A stretch of 64,000 bases of DNA from Phymatolithon calcareum (GCA_977006965.1 OZ345361.1:1984001-2048000); one strand, 5' to 3'; positions 1 through 11,235 are shown, counted from the first letter of the stretch. Notes: a model not told the origin generated them from the letters alone. Numbers and translations: made by a program.

Positions 1-2400
1 GAATTCTGCTGAAACTCCTTCTGCCAACCAGAATGAAGGACGACCATTTCGAACGGTCTTCGATTCCACTCAGGGCTTACAAAGAGCATCCAGCCTGGCG
101 TCCTGGTCTATTGCAAATTACTTCTAGTAGCAGATAATAAGCTAATATAATTTGCTCCGCGCCGTAGACCTAGACTTCACATGTTTCGACCGGCAGTAGT
201 CTGCAGTAAAGGAGGCAAGCATCCTTTGGCTAGTTTGCAGAGACCGAACATGTGCTTGCATAGCGACTAGAGCTCACAAGCTGACGGGTTTGTGAGTCAC
301 TGTAGCGTTCTGGATGAGAATGCCGTTACCAATAGTACTGCATAAGCAGCACCTTCGGTCAATCAACATCTGTGACCTGAGAAGCTAGAGACAATCCAAG
401 CCTTACCAACTTTCACCAACCTTCACCAACCTCTCCTTTCAACTAAAACATTCCATTCCCTCTATGTTCCACCATTTCTTGACTGCAACCGTTTCGTCGT
501 GCAAGACGGCAAAGCGGCAATTGATTTCAAGTTCTCTACTCCCTTTTTGCGCCCTTGTCTCAAGGTCGGCGGCCCAGCCAAGGTCGCCGCTGGAGGAGAC
601 ACCGAAACTTACACGCTTATTCTGTCTGTTTGCCCTTTTGGGGTTTTTAGTTCTTTCTTTCTTTCCTCCATTCAAGTCTGTACCCCTCGTTTTTCTCTCC
701 TGGTCTGTTCTAATCCTTGTGGCGCCAGGTTCAAGAACATCTTGTGCGCCTGGCGCGACCAGTACAACGATGAATTGCGCAGAGATTCAGTTAGCGATCT
801 CTCGCGGATGTGGGTCGCTGCAATGGGTGCAAGTAAAAATAATACCCTTTCGAAGAACACTCTTTGTCGGAGCAGCAAGGCCAGAGACGGTGCGGAGGTA
901 TGGCGATCTTCCCAGAATTGCCCACCTCAATCCTGCCATCAACTTCCTCTTGAGATCATACTCTGCGTGCAGACCACCGAAGATGGCATACACCCCTCTA
1001 CAAGACAACTACCGCCGGTGACCCGCATGGATCGATACCCATTGTCATGTCTCGGCCCCACATTCGGTAGCAGCCGGAAAGCGACCACGCGTGATGACAT
1101 TCGGGCGTTGATCGGCAACACCAAAGAGTGTCTTGGAGCCGCAACCAGTGACTGTCAAGGAGCGGCGGCGCGCGAAGGATTCCCGTGCCGAGCCAAGTCG
1201 TTCGACACCGTTTCGAGGCGCAACTAGCGGCATTCGAGAAGCCGCCAAGGGCTAGGACGCTCCTGCGACAACCTAAGTCGCCCGACAGCACCTGGGCGCC
1301 ACAACCGGTGGCCGCCTGGAAGAGCCGTTAGGCGCGTGACGACCGGGCCAAGAATGCCTTCCGGACGCTCTCCATGCGACCCTTTCATCAGGTTGCGCCA
1401 CGCGGCGCCGCGCTGCGACCGGCCGAGACTCTGTGCGCCACATTCACAGGCGCGCACACCCGGCGGCGGCTGAAAACGCGGCGCCACGCAGCGCAGAGTC
1501 GAAAGCTTGCACGACAGTCCCAACGGCACGCACAGTCGCCAGCAACTGCTCCAGAGTCCGAGCCTCGCCGATCGAAATCCCTATATCAAGCTGGACGCCG
1601 AAGAAACCTTGATCTCCAGCACACGGATCGCAAGCTTGCAGACGCGTTCACACGGAGGCACGCACTTCGGAACGGGCCTGAACCGAGACGTGAACCGCGC
1701 GTAAGGCAGCGAACAGCGTAAGGAGCTCTTCGGTACACCGGCTGTCCTTTTCCCACAAGGACTCGTGGATATCTGATTTCTCGGCGGAAGGTTGACAGGT
1801 GAACTTTTCGAGTTGGCAGCCCGCGTTTTTTTGTTGACCACCCACCCACCCTTCATAGTCTTTTGTAGTAGTAGTGAAGCTATCGCACGGCTACAACTAC
1901 GGCAATCCGGTTCTCCGGCAAGCGGTGCTTGTCCGGGAGGAGGTTCCTAAGAGTTACAGGACGGTGTCCGGGAACTCTAGTAAGGAGAAGCGCGACATTG
2001 CTCGCCTTCTCTGGGGAGCTAGATCGTTGGACGCCGTGAAAGCAAAGTCGCCAAAATTTCGGTTTTATGTTTTCGAATAAAACCGCAGATCTTTCTAAAA
2101 TCTGTCAAGGCAGGAAGTCTCCAAGCCTACCTCCCTATCACAATAATGAATACTTATTTCCCTATGGTGCTAGCAAGCAGTGCTTCTATTTTTACCTCTA
2201 CTTAGATTACGGCAGGGCGTTAATCCTACTAGCTAATTGTAAGCACGCTTCTTCTCTGCATGTCGCTCGTCATTAGACGATTCAACCCTAAGCAACTGCC
2301 GTTATTCCACCTTTCGCGAGTCCTCGTGGACGGCCAGAAAGTTGGACTCTTTTTTTACAGCTCACTTCTTCTGCGCCATACTAATGCACTGTAATACGCT
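1..2400. other. Gene-poor stretch, no supported gene
   Basis: Open frames of 100-240 codons near 464-1227 overlap each other in different frames, begin at doubtful starts and show no domain I recognise. The stretch around 590-770 resembles the end of an LTR plus the leader of a retrotransposon (listed separately). The GC-rich part at 1,040-1,700 and the AT-rich part after 2,040 contain nothing I can name. Confidence 0.5.
590..770 (+). repeat. LTR-end/leader-like retroelement remnant, copy 1
   Basis: A pyrimidine-rich tract (about 620-718) is followed by GTGGCGCCAGGTTC and then GCGCCTGGCGCGACCAG. A related arrangement, pyrimidine-rich tract followed by a similar GGCG...CTGGCGCTAC stretch, occurs on the opposite strand at about 3,980-4,130. 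The order suggests the junction between an LTR and a primer-binding region, but no complete element or coding frame is visible, so the class is open. Confidence 0.25.
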
Positions 2401-2407
2401 CAGAGCT

Positions 2408-2600
2408 CCTTGTGCAATGCGAAAACTCCACTCCCGGAACGCCCCGTGTGCGAAATTAGGAGAAAAACCGTGTCAGACTCTTCATCTCAAAGAGGCACAA
2501 CCGGGATTCGAACCCAGGACCTTTCTCTTGGCCACATAGACGCACCCCCCAGCGGCAGTTTAACCACTATACCATACGTGGATGCGTGCAGTTAGATGAT
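2408..2600 (-). repeat. tRNA-derived SINE-like element
   Basis: On the minus strand the piece from about 2,575 to 2,485 has an A-box-like TATAGTGGTTAAAC and a perfect B-box GGTTCGAATCC inside a T-arm (CTGGG/CCCGG stem). An intact acceptor stem is missing and the middle is about 18 nt too long for a simple tRNA, so this is not a normal tRNA gene. The body after the tRNA-like head (2,465-2,410 on the minus strand) recurs almost unchanged at the right edge of the window (63,953-64,000), which fits a dispersed SINE family. A tRNA with an unusual intron is the alternative. The anticodon cannot be fixed (GTG and GGC both possible). Confidence 0.45.
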
Positions 2601-2676
2601 CTTAGTTCCGAGTTACCTCTGGGCGAAAGCGATTGGAGTACAAAAGCTTATTTTGTGATGTCTCTGGCGAGTCCAG

Positions 2677-2706
2677 AATCATATTAGAGCGTGCTCTAAT
2701 ATGATT
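2677..2706. repeat. Perfect 14-bp inverted repeat, 2-nt centre
   Basis: The arms AATCATATTAGAGC and GCTCTAATATGATT are perfectly complementary and separated only by GT. It lies just upstream (on the minus strand) of the tRNA-like element and in no gene. Confidence 0.8.
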
Positions 2707-3100
2707 TTTGTACGGTCAACATGCCGCGAATTGTTGTTCAATGGATTTCCCCCACTTCTATGATTTAGGACTACCGATATAGACTGCGCAAATGATGGTC
2801 TTCTCGACCATGCTTAATCGCCTCCGCGCCCGTCCGCATTCACGAGACATTGACAAACCTTAACGTGGCAAGCGGGTGATGGAGGTGGCCCCGCCGACTC
2901 TTTAGAAATCACTTAGAGGAAATCTTCTAGCGCACAGTAGCCTATCTTTTTCTGGCCTTCTACGCATCATGAATGCAAGTTTTCCAAGTTTACAGAGGGC
3001 TCACAGAGGAAAGAAGACATCATGCTGCGTGTTGTCATCCATTTGAAAACCAATGCTCTATGTGCTCTGTTTTCTCAGGGAGAATGTTACCATTTTGTTG

Positions 3101-3395
3101 TGCTTTGTTGAAAGGGTTAATCTTTAGTTGATGTTCTTCATGCTGAAGTTGATGCTTAGTTGATGCTCGGTTCCCTCTGCTGGAGAAGGCTATCTTGCTA
3201 AAGTAGTCTAACTACTGAGAGTGTGCTCGTAGAGGTGCACTGTCGGTGAAATAACTAGACTAGTTTCGGTCCACGCCAGTCTCGGTGGCATAATTAGACT
3301 AGTGTTGGTCCACTCTAGTGTTGGTGAACATAGAGTAGTTATCGGACTAACACACAGTGAACGGCATGTGAACGTTACTTTGCTACAGATAATAT
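3101..3395 (+). repeat. Dispersed repeat B, copy 1
   Basis: This segment is similar to the reverse complement of 14,820-15,102. Shared landmarks in order: a GAAAGGGTT near 3,110, TTCATGCTGAAGTT, TAGTCTAACTAC, GTGCACTGTCGGTGAAATAA, GTTATCGGACTA and CACACAGTGAACGGCATG. It has no coding frame. It may be a solo LTR or the end of a DNA element; the termini are not clear. Confidence 0.6.
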
Positions 3396-3970
3396 CTATG
3401 ACTTTAGCTCTACATCTTTGGCCCTTACGCAAGTAACACATGCCGATGTGCTTGGCAAGATCGAAAACACGATCGTCGTATTTCTTTCATTTTCCGAGTA
3501 TATTCGGGTCTTCCCCTTGATTTTGGATCGAAGCGAGATCGAAATCCTATTTTCCCGACAAATATGAATGCCACTCATGCAAGTCGCTCACCGAAATCGT
3601 CCACCGCCCGACATAACTGTATGACAGCGCTGAAACGCAACTTCACGCTTTCAGTAGTGGTTTGTTAAAAAAACTACGAGTACGTTTCCTCGTGTCCTTT
3701 TTCATTAGAGAAATAGGATTCGTCCTTAGCGGACACCAGAAAAGTGTATGATATTTCCATGTTGCCTGACGGCTTTTTCAAAAAAGTGGGGATCTAGCAC
3801 TTTATTCGTTCACCTTTCTTAGCAAGAACCAGTGTCTTGGCAATGTTGGAATGCTTTTCACAAATTTTATTTAGGGTATCAGTGTTTATATTTCTCATTC
3901 CTTCAGAACATTTCTTTTTAATTCTCAACTCTCTGATCTCACGTCAACTTTGCAGATCTTGAAACTTCGT
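3396..3970. other. Gene-free stretch
   Basis: AT-rich, only very short open frames, no repeat or motif that I recognise. Confidence 0.4.
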
Positions 3971-3979
3971 TTGAAACCA

Positions 3980-4130
3980 TTATCTGATTGTAGCGCCAGG
4001 CTCCAAAGAACCCGACGCCACATGGGAGAGAAAAGCCCAAGAGAGGAGAGAGACAAGACAAAAGAGAAGGAAAGAAAGACAAGCAAACAAAACCTCCAGA
4101 CCAGCGGACAAAATAGGCGTCCACCATCGT
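3980..4130 (-). repeat. LTR-end/leader-like retroelement remnant, copy 2
   Basis: Read on the minus strand, a pyrimidine-rich tract (about 4,110-4,030) leads into GTGGCGTCGGGTTC and GCCTGGCGCTAC, the same order of motifs as at 620-755 on the plus strand. The two pieces are in opposite orientation and diverged. No coding capacity is recognisable between them. Confidence 0.25.
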
Positions 4131-4140
4131 AGTACTCCAT

Positions 4141-4390
4141 GGCTTTGCGGGAACGCAAGCGGTCGTGAACGTAGAACACGAGCGCAAGGCTACGCCGAAC
4201 AGGGCTTCAGAAGCTTGACGAGATAGATGAGGGTGAATAGAGATAGACGCGACTTGAACCAGGGCGAAGTCGGTAATGCAGGTCACGGAGGACACTCCAC
4301 AGCTTTGCGGGAACACAAGCGGTCGCATGGATGAGATACGAGGGCGAGGCTACACCGAACAGGGCCTCGGAAGCTCGACGTGAGGAGCAC
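4141..4390 (+). repeat. Partial tandem duplication, ~160-bp period
   Basis: GCTTTGCGGGAAC.CAAGCGGTCG occurs at 4,142 and again at 4,302, and GGCTACRCCGAACAGGGC follows each copy at a similar distance with about 85-90% identity. Only two units are present, and the second is imperfect. No gene. Confidence 0.6.
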
Positions 4391-5200
4391 TTGGGTCCAG
4401 ATGATAAGCGCAACTTGCAACACAAAACGGGCAAGATTGCCATACGGTAACTCCAGCGATCGTGAGGACGAACACGAGCGCGGGCCTTCGAGGAAACGGA
4501 GAAGAATAAGCGTGGAGACTAGTCGAACGGACGTCCACTGCGCCGCTTACGACATGACGAAAGGCAAAAGAGAAAGGAAGGAGAAAACGACGCCGTCTTT
4601 AGGCGGCGACCATGGCTTGGCCGTCGACCTTCGCACGGACGCACGAAAAAGGGAAAGGGAAACTTGAACGCGGTTGTCGACGCACCGGCTTGCGCGCCGA
4701 AACGGTTGCGTCCAAGAAGGTTGGGAAGAGCTCCGACTCCGCGTGGTCGAAGGGACTGTCAGGCGAACATTGCGCGTGCTTGATCCAAGCAATCGAGCCG
4801 AAATCCAGAACTCCCCCACCTTCCTTTACTCAGAGGAAGGAACTAACTAGCTTATATACTACAACCTACGCAAAAGACAGCGATGCAGCGCGTAGACACA
4901 CGAGAGACACGTGCAAGTATGGCCCAACAGATCACCTACTACGAGCAGCATGACTATCGAGATCACAGTTGTGCGGCGTACAGTCGCGAGAGGAAAAAGA
5001 GACCGCCTTGGGACAGCGACATAACAGCGGGCGCTACACTGATCGTGAAAAGTAAAGATCTGCGAAAAGACAAACCCGACAAAAAATCTTATTGCCAACT
5101 GCTCGTCGCCGCCTCTATTGGACTGACGCGATAGAAAAGTCAAGCCCAAAGGTCCTTGAAAGGCCCTAACACAGCCTGTTCATGTCCCCACCATCCAACG
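4391..5200. other. Gene-free stretch
   Basis: Open frames up to 113 codons on both strands overlap each other and carry no recognisable domain. Nothing else seen. Confidence 0.4.
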
Positions 5201-5204
5201 AATT

Positions 5205-5333
5205 CTTCAATTTCATTCATTCATTCATTTTGCCTTTTCCCCTAGTGGGGCTAGCAGCGATTCTAGGGCCTAAGCTTCTTCCATTCTATCCTATCGTTAG
5301 CGAGTTCGACCGCGGCTTTCACGTCTAGTCACG
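5205..5333 (-). repeat. Short SINE-like repeat, copy 1 (inverted)
   Basis: The segment matches the reverse complement of 6,439-6,544 with roughly 85% identity. It starts with a (CATT)n run and continues through TTTTGCCTTTTCCCCTA, CTAGCAGCGATTC and GTTAGCGAG. On its own strand it therefore ends in an (AATG)n tail. No target duplication is obvious for this copy. Confidence 0.6.
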
Positions 5334-5638
5334 GTACATCATCAAAGATTGATTCGGCGTTGGCCACGTCGATGCTGGGTGTCTTGGCTTCGTCGGCTAT
5401 TGGTCTCTCCGTTAACCTCGATAGTTTTGTGGAGAATCTTGTCGCTTCCCGAGTACCTTCTCTGCCTCCTGCAAGCCTTTTTCGGGACGGGTCCCTTCGC
5501 AGCAACCGAAGGGATCTTGCACCGGGCACGGGTGCGTGCGTTACAGGACAGGAAAAAGAATTCTTCATGAGCATCAAAGCTTACACGACACGAAAATGCC
5601 ATACGCTCCGTCAAGAACAAGGAACTCAAGGAAAATGC

Positions 5639-6010
5639 TCATTTTTGCCCCTTGAAGCACCACACCAGTGTCCATGTTACGCCAAAAGGGTCTGTTGTGA
5701 CTAACCCAGCACTCGATTTCCATACTTTAGCACCACCGCTGAGAGATTTGGCCAACTTCACTTGATCGGCGGATGCTTCAAGGGAAAGGCGAATTGAGCC
5801 GCCGGTGGAGTAGACAGCTGAGATTTGATCAACCTTGATTCGAAAGCCATAAGACGATTGAAGTGTGGCGGGGAGCGATCCTCTTGATACTTCGCGGGCA
5901 TGGAGTTTGGCCTTGTAAAAGCTGATGGCGGAGGAGTACAAATGTGCAGGAATGAGAAGATGGACTGGATTTGCACGGGTGAACATTCCTGTAATGCCAA
6001 GGTTGAACAT
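5639..6010 (-). CDS. VOC-superfamily (glyoxalase-like) small protein
   Basis: The ATG-started frame encodes 123 residues. The fold signature is that of one vicinal-oxygen-chelate module: an early HLLIPAHLYSSAISFYKAKL segment (beta strand, then helix with the typical A..FYK pattern), a middle RLSLEASADQVKLAKSL, and a C-terminal VTTDPFGVTWTLV, which is the family's closing DPFG..W strand. It resembles the short plant glyoxalase-I-family proteins of unknown substrate more than true lactoylglutathione lyase, whose full set of metal ligands I cannot assign. The family is usually soluble. The gene lies alone between two inverted copies of a SINE-like repeat, and no intron is needed. Substrate and role are unknown; the family call rests on pattern only. 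Confidence 0.55.
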   Translation of the reverse strand: MFNLGITGMFTRANPVHLLIPAHLYSSAISFYKAKLHAREVSRGSLPATLQSSYGFRIKVDQISAVYSTGGSIRLSLEASADQVKLAKSLSGGAKVWKSSAGLVTTDPFGVTWTLVWCFKGQK

Positions 6011-6424
6011 TTTTGTGAAGACTCGAGACGAATAAAAGTTAAGATTGCCGAAGGCAGATGACAGACGGGGACAGACAGGCGGGGGTGCTGTAGAATTTGA
6101 TCCAGTTTACCCCAGAGCATGAAGCGGGGAACCTGCTGCGGACGTCAGAGGATGGATTTAAAGCATGTCAGCAAGCGGTATAGCAGTTTTGCACCTACAA
6201 GTCTAGCCCCGACTCTTCAATGATCCAGAAAGACACGGGGAGAGATTTTCGTTTTTCATATTTTAACAATTACTTTGGAATGTGCGTGGAAACCGTAAAA
6301 CGACACGAGGAGCTGATCCAGATAGATTTTTCTTTCGAAAGAAAGATTCGCTCGTTGATCAGAAACTCATTTTGTCGGGTGAGCTATAAAGCAACACGGT
6401 TTCATGATTTTTGACATGATAAGC

Positions 6425-6558
6425 ATGGGGTTGAACGCATCTAAACCGCAGTCCAGCTCGCTAACAATAGAGTAGAGTGGAAAAAACTTAGACCCTCGAA
6501 TCGCTGCTAGACCCATTAGGGGAAAAGGCAAAATGAATGAATGAATGGGGTTGAACGC
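6425..6558 (+). mobile_element. Short SINE-like insertion with 14-bp target duplication
   Basis: ATGGGGTTGAACGC occurs at 6,425-6,438 and again at 6,545-6,558. Between them lie 106 bp ending in an AAAATGAATGAATGA tail. A perfect direct repeat of this length with a simple-repeat tail is the mark of LINE-driven retroposition. A diverged copy in the other orientation lies at 5,205-5,333. No clear A or B box is present, so the parent RNA is unknown. Confidence 0.6.
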
Positions 6559-7249
6559 TGCGGACATGGGCAGAGGTCAAGGCATTGAGCATGTGATAAT
6601 AAGCTCTTAGCGGGTAAACCTAGATGGGATCAAGATTAAAGCAGTAAAGCACACTCGAATAGAACAAGTAAAGATGTGGTTCTAAATTTTCAATTGAGAA
6701 GCTAGAGGATGATTATTTCACGTTGTGAGGTCCTGTGACGACTCACCGTTGACAGGAATTCGGTGCTTGAGTCGCTCAAAATCTGTTTGTTTGCACGGAT
6801 TCATCGCGCATGTTCGAAAACTCCGCTCAACCAGACTATGTCGGTGCAAAGCATTGGAATTATTTATTTATTTTTATTCTTTTCTCGAAAAGTGTCGAGA
6901 ATAAATAATTTATTGTTGAACGCAGAAGCAATAAATTATTGTATTCAAGTTCAGCGAGGTATAAATAACTGGTTATTCCCCGAATTATTGGATCCTTCTT
7001 GCTACTTTCTGTCGCGATAGAATAACCGGATCGAAAAAATGAGGAGTCCGATACAATAATTGTCGCAACCACGACGATCTCAATAAATACAATAAATATG
7101 CGAGACTCAGGAATAAATTATTGGAACAATAATTTAAATAATTACAATAGCAATTATTTTTTCCAATGCTTTGTGTCGGTGTCCCTGTCCGCTGGAGTTA
7201 CGTGCCCCGCATTTGCATTTTAACGTGACGCACGGTTCGCAGAGTCCCT
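6559..7249. other. Gene-free, AT-rich stretch
   Basis: The part 6,850-7,170 is very AT-rich, with repeated AATAAATTATTG-type words on both strands. No gene is supported. Confidence 0.4.
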
Positions 7250-7302
7250 GATAGATACGTTGCAAAATGCCTGTCAGACAGGCATTTTGCAACGTATCTA
7301 TC
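7250..7302. repeat. Perfect 26-bp palindrome
   Basis: Positions 7,250-7,275 and 7,277-7,302 are exact reverse complements with a single base between them (arm begins GATAGATACGTTGC and ends AATGCCTGTC). It is not inside any supported gene, and neither arm belongs to another repeat seen here. Confidence 0.9.
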
Positions 7303-10116
7303 ATACTGCTCAGAGCTGAAAAAGTATTACACGGCGCTCGATGTCATGGGAGCGGTCTGGCAACTGATGAGAGGAGCACGTACCATGATGACTAAATATG
7401 ATATATTTGAAAATGGACAAGTCACGTGGGGCCGTAAGTGTTCCTACGAACTGTCCCCTGCTTTGGAGTAACCATTTCATTCGCGAATATTTCGCGCTGT
7501 ACAAACAACAATGATAGACTTGGCCGAGCAGAAAGATGTGATGCTCGAAGTTCTCTTATCCTTGTGGAAAACAGAAATTTTCTGTCGATATGAAGAATAC
7601 GTTTTGTCCAATTTGATTTGTTTATTTTAACTATAAAGGGGCGATCATGGTCTGTTTTCTGGCACAGTAAGGCATAGACAGGACCTGAATTAACTTCCGG
7701 CTGTATTGCTTTGTTATGCCACCGGCAAGAGACGAGAGAGCAGAGTGAAGGGTACCGTCTTGCCGGAGGAACTGACCAGGAATTGTTCTGTAAGTTATGT
7801 GAACCAAGCAATCTATCTTTGCGTCAACTGCACGATATTTCGAGTTAAAACTGTTCTAAGGGGATACGTAAGTATTTAAAAACTCCCAACGGCTCACCTA
7901 GGAGTAACGGGGCTAGCTTTTCGGACGGTTTTCTAATGTAGCGTAGGCTGGTCACTCAGGACCTCCTTCATTCGTATTTATCTCCACATGTGGGTTGTTC
8001 GCACTCATCGTCCACATCAGGGCCCATCTGCGATGATCATAAAATGCGATGGATAGCAACCAGCTCAATTAGCGCCATGATACCAAAGTACTCACTCAGT
8101 ATGGATTTTCTCCAAAATGCTGCTCGATTAAATATCAGCCTCAGACATCTCAACCGTGTTGTCCTGTCACTTAACCAGAGAATCCGTGGAATTTTGTCGA
8201 TTCAATGTGAATCATCACTGATCGTCCATTTTCTTCCTCTGCTCATACCTCGATTACTTCTCTTCTTCAGTTCTTCTTCGATACTGCTCCCCATTGCGCT
8301 TTTTGTAAGGCTTTTCTAAAGTCGTCAAATTCCTTGAGGCACTTAACGTCCTGCGTTGCTTCCATTCACTGTTCTAATTGGACCCATGTCTGTCTGGTAT
8401 ACTTCACCTGTCTCATCTAGGAAAGTCGAGACTCTTTATTGGAAAAAGAGACCGGTACTCATATTCAGTCTGCGGTAGTGCAGGCCTCTTACTTCATTGT
8501 TGCTGACCAACGAGTCTCCGAGTAAGAATATACGAAGCTTTAAACAGAAGTTGACACAATTCGCGACCTGTGCCCCGGAAAATGACATATTTTAGGCACA
8601 ATAATGTAGGCGAACGAATATAGCGCGACGGCAAGTCTTTCACGTACAGTCTTGACAACGGAGCTTTTTATAGACGTGAAGTACAATGAGATTCCATTCG
8701 TGCTCCTGCCCGGCAATCTTTAAAATTTCCACAAGACGGAGATATAACCACTAAAATCTCGGAATTTTTCAAATTGAGGTCCTTAACTTGTACGGCTCAT
8801 TTTCTCGTAAAGGATCGAAGAGCTATGTCAATCTCTCCATCTTGTTTGCGGAACAATTGCGCTCTAACTGAACGAACCACTTTGCTAACACTCTCAGCAC
8901 AAGGCATAACACGCACTGCATGATTTGCACCTACATCTACAACAGCGGTCACAAGCGACTACACGTACACCCTCGTGAACGAATACATCCAAGTATTCAC
9001 CTGCTTTCAACGTGCACTGTCGGTGATACACACGCACCACTCAAGCGATGGTTGGCTTAGATGTAGACGCGTGCGACTGTTCTGCGCAGCGAGTTTCTGA
9101 CACTGTCTTGGCACGCCTATTCTAAACGATAGGCCAGTAGTCATGCGACGTGATCAGATCCTCTTAGCACAGCCTACTTAAGCACTACTTCTGATTCACT
9201 CCAGTAAACTGAAGCACGCATTTCCAAGACATCACATATTCCACCAGAGTTCAGAATAGACCCAACCGGTATTCTGAGCAGCGTGGAAGTGGTGGGATTT
9301 GCCCAAGACCCTTATCAAGCACGTTTCTACGACAAGCTAGTTGCGCTCAATTCAGAGACGAAACCAGGAAATAGAGTTTTCATTGACGACCCGATCTTCC
9401 TAGCATATTTAACTACGTGCTGCAAGAGTTAATGTGACTATTCAGTAGCACTAGGGGGTTGCATTTTATCGTGTTAATGAATAAAGGCACTAATTCTCTC
9501 TAAAAGCAATGAGACAGGAAGTGTGGGCGACCGAATCAATTTATTAGAATTGATTATTTTTAAATATTAAAATATTCAACCATAATTGTTCATGAGAAAG
9601 AATTCTGCAACGATGCCTTGACTTTTGGATATCCCGAGAAGCAGAATCATAAAAGTGGTGTTCAACGGTTGTGACTTACGCCGACGTCACGCACAAGCAG
9701 ATATTATTGCTGTACTTGTAAAATACAGCAATTAATAATATGTGCTTTCACCCAAAACATAGATATGTTCGACGATTCCGTCGGCAAATTCCTTAATTCA
9801 AATACATTCTGCAAGTCCAAAGATTGAAATCCACGGCTCATCTCTGCCAGGTATCCTGCTGTGTCCCAAACATTATAGAATGTGTACCGTAAGCCGGGAA
9901 CATACGACTTGTTTCTGTGGACGCGAGAAAACAGGCCGTTTGCGAAGTACAAGTTTGTCGCCAATAGCAGCCCATACACGAAGAACAAAAATGACTACTT
10001 CTATTGATGATCCTTAGGTTTTGTTTTGCAGAAGACTTCTCGAAGTTTTATTAGTTGCATCTCTGAAGAGTAACTCTTAGTTCACTCCGAATTTTTGCAG
10101 TTAGATGAGCCTACCT
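7303..10116. other. Long gene-poor stretch
   Basis: No host gene is supported. A minus-strand frame at 7,422-7,811 has a KRILHIDRKFLF stretch that faintly recalls the end of a copia-type RNase H, and 8,000-8,330 could be more of the same decayed element, but this is too weak to call. The frame at 9,704-9,988 (minus, 94 codons) shows no family signature and may be debris downstream of the recombinase pseudogene. Confidence 0.4.
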
Positions 10117-11206
10117 CTAACGGTTGACATAGTAATTAATTGTTACATTGCCATTTGCAGAAACATTTTTGAATACTGAACTTTGATCCTTGTGATCGGG
10201 ATTTTTTGACTCTGGGCTAAGTTGAGGAGCGGACGTCGTGAGATCGGTGCAAATCTTTTTTTCGCTGCTTGCTGAAGGCGAGGCAAGTTCAGGGCCTGGG
10301 CGTCGTTTTAGTATGCTTCGCTGCTGCAGTCGCCCTTCTTCGCCTTGAATATTCACGTACGATACCAGACTTCCAGGGCTCTTGTGACCGGTACGCATTC
10401 ATATGTAGGTCTCTGAGTGCCCATTTTGCAGTAGCTTCCGGATTAGCGTCTTTCTGAGACTATTTGTTACTGGGCGAGGATGGGGCCCAATACCGCGAAC
10501 GCCGGCGTTTTCGAACATCTTTTCATACATTCGCCGGATTCCGCCCAATTGGTGTCTTCTTTGAAAACTTGTCTCTGAACGTTGCTTCAAGGTTCGGTGT
10601 TAAGTAGAAGCCCTCGGTATTAGTCGTTTTGCTGCAAAGCTCTTGGTGCTCCTTGATAACTGCATACGGGTTAATTCCAAAGGCGAGCTCCTCGTCATAG
10701 ATGATGATTACAGTGGGCATATCTTTCACCGCTGCTATCCCACTCTTGGCGTTCTTTGATGTTCCATCGGAGGTCCCGACACTTCCCTCGTACCGAATGG
10801 TTGGCTCGCCGTTTTCGCCAAATTCGTTAAAAAAATTAGACCATTTCAGAAGACGGTTGGACTCACTCCGTACTCCAAGAAGCAAACCCATAACCAGAAG
10901 CAAACGCTGACAGTAATTGAAAGGGTTGTTTGGGATTGTAGTTTCCAAAATCTTTTCAACATCCATGTCACTGAGAATATTGTAGGGCTGTCTGTGAGCT
11001 CCAACAGCCTGTTGGTCGCGCACAATATTCTCTAGAAGATGGTAAAACCCAGTGTCCTTATCCCTGAAAATCGAATCACGGTACACATCCACTTCGACAC
11101 CGTTGTCCTTGAAAAATCGATTAATACCATGAACGTATCCCACGAGTGTCGACGGTGATAATCGATTTCCATCACTTGTTCTGTAGTGAACACAAAATTC
11201 TCCCAA
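10117..11206 (-). pseudogene. Crypton-type tyrosine recombinase, broken
   Basis: Reading on the minus strand from 11,206, the first frame has the core-binding pattern RLSPSTLVGYVHGINRFF of DUF3504/Crypton recombinases, then LSDMDVEKIL and LLLGVRSESN with the likely first catalytic Arg. The frame is lost between about 10,590 and 10,523, where a second frame takes over (SLRKTLIRKLL). After an in-frame TGA at 10,399-10,401 the same frame gives TGHKSPGSLVSYVN, which supplies the conserved His region and the probable Tyr nucleophile. In the family this enzyme integrates circular DNA without terminal inverted repeats. One frameshift and one stop make this copy dead unless rescued. The upstream boundary is unclear; a segment near 11,220 may belong to it. 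Confidence 0.6.
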
Positions 11207-11235
11207 TATTTAGATTTCGCAAAGCTTCGTACCAA

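Noticed and set aside
464-1227. Two overlapping frames of 185 and 242 codons near the left end
   Set aside because: They overlap in different frames, have no conserved motif, and cover an LTR-leader-like repeat.
7422-8330. Copia-type pol remnant
   Set aside because: Only a faint HIDRKFLF similarity; no catalytic motif of RT, integrase or RNase H could be found.
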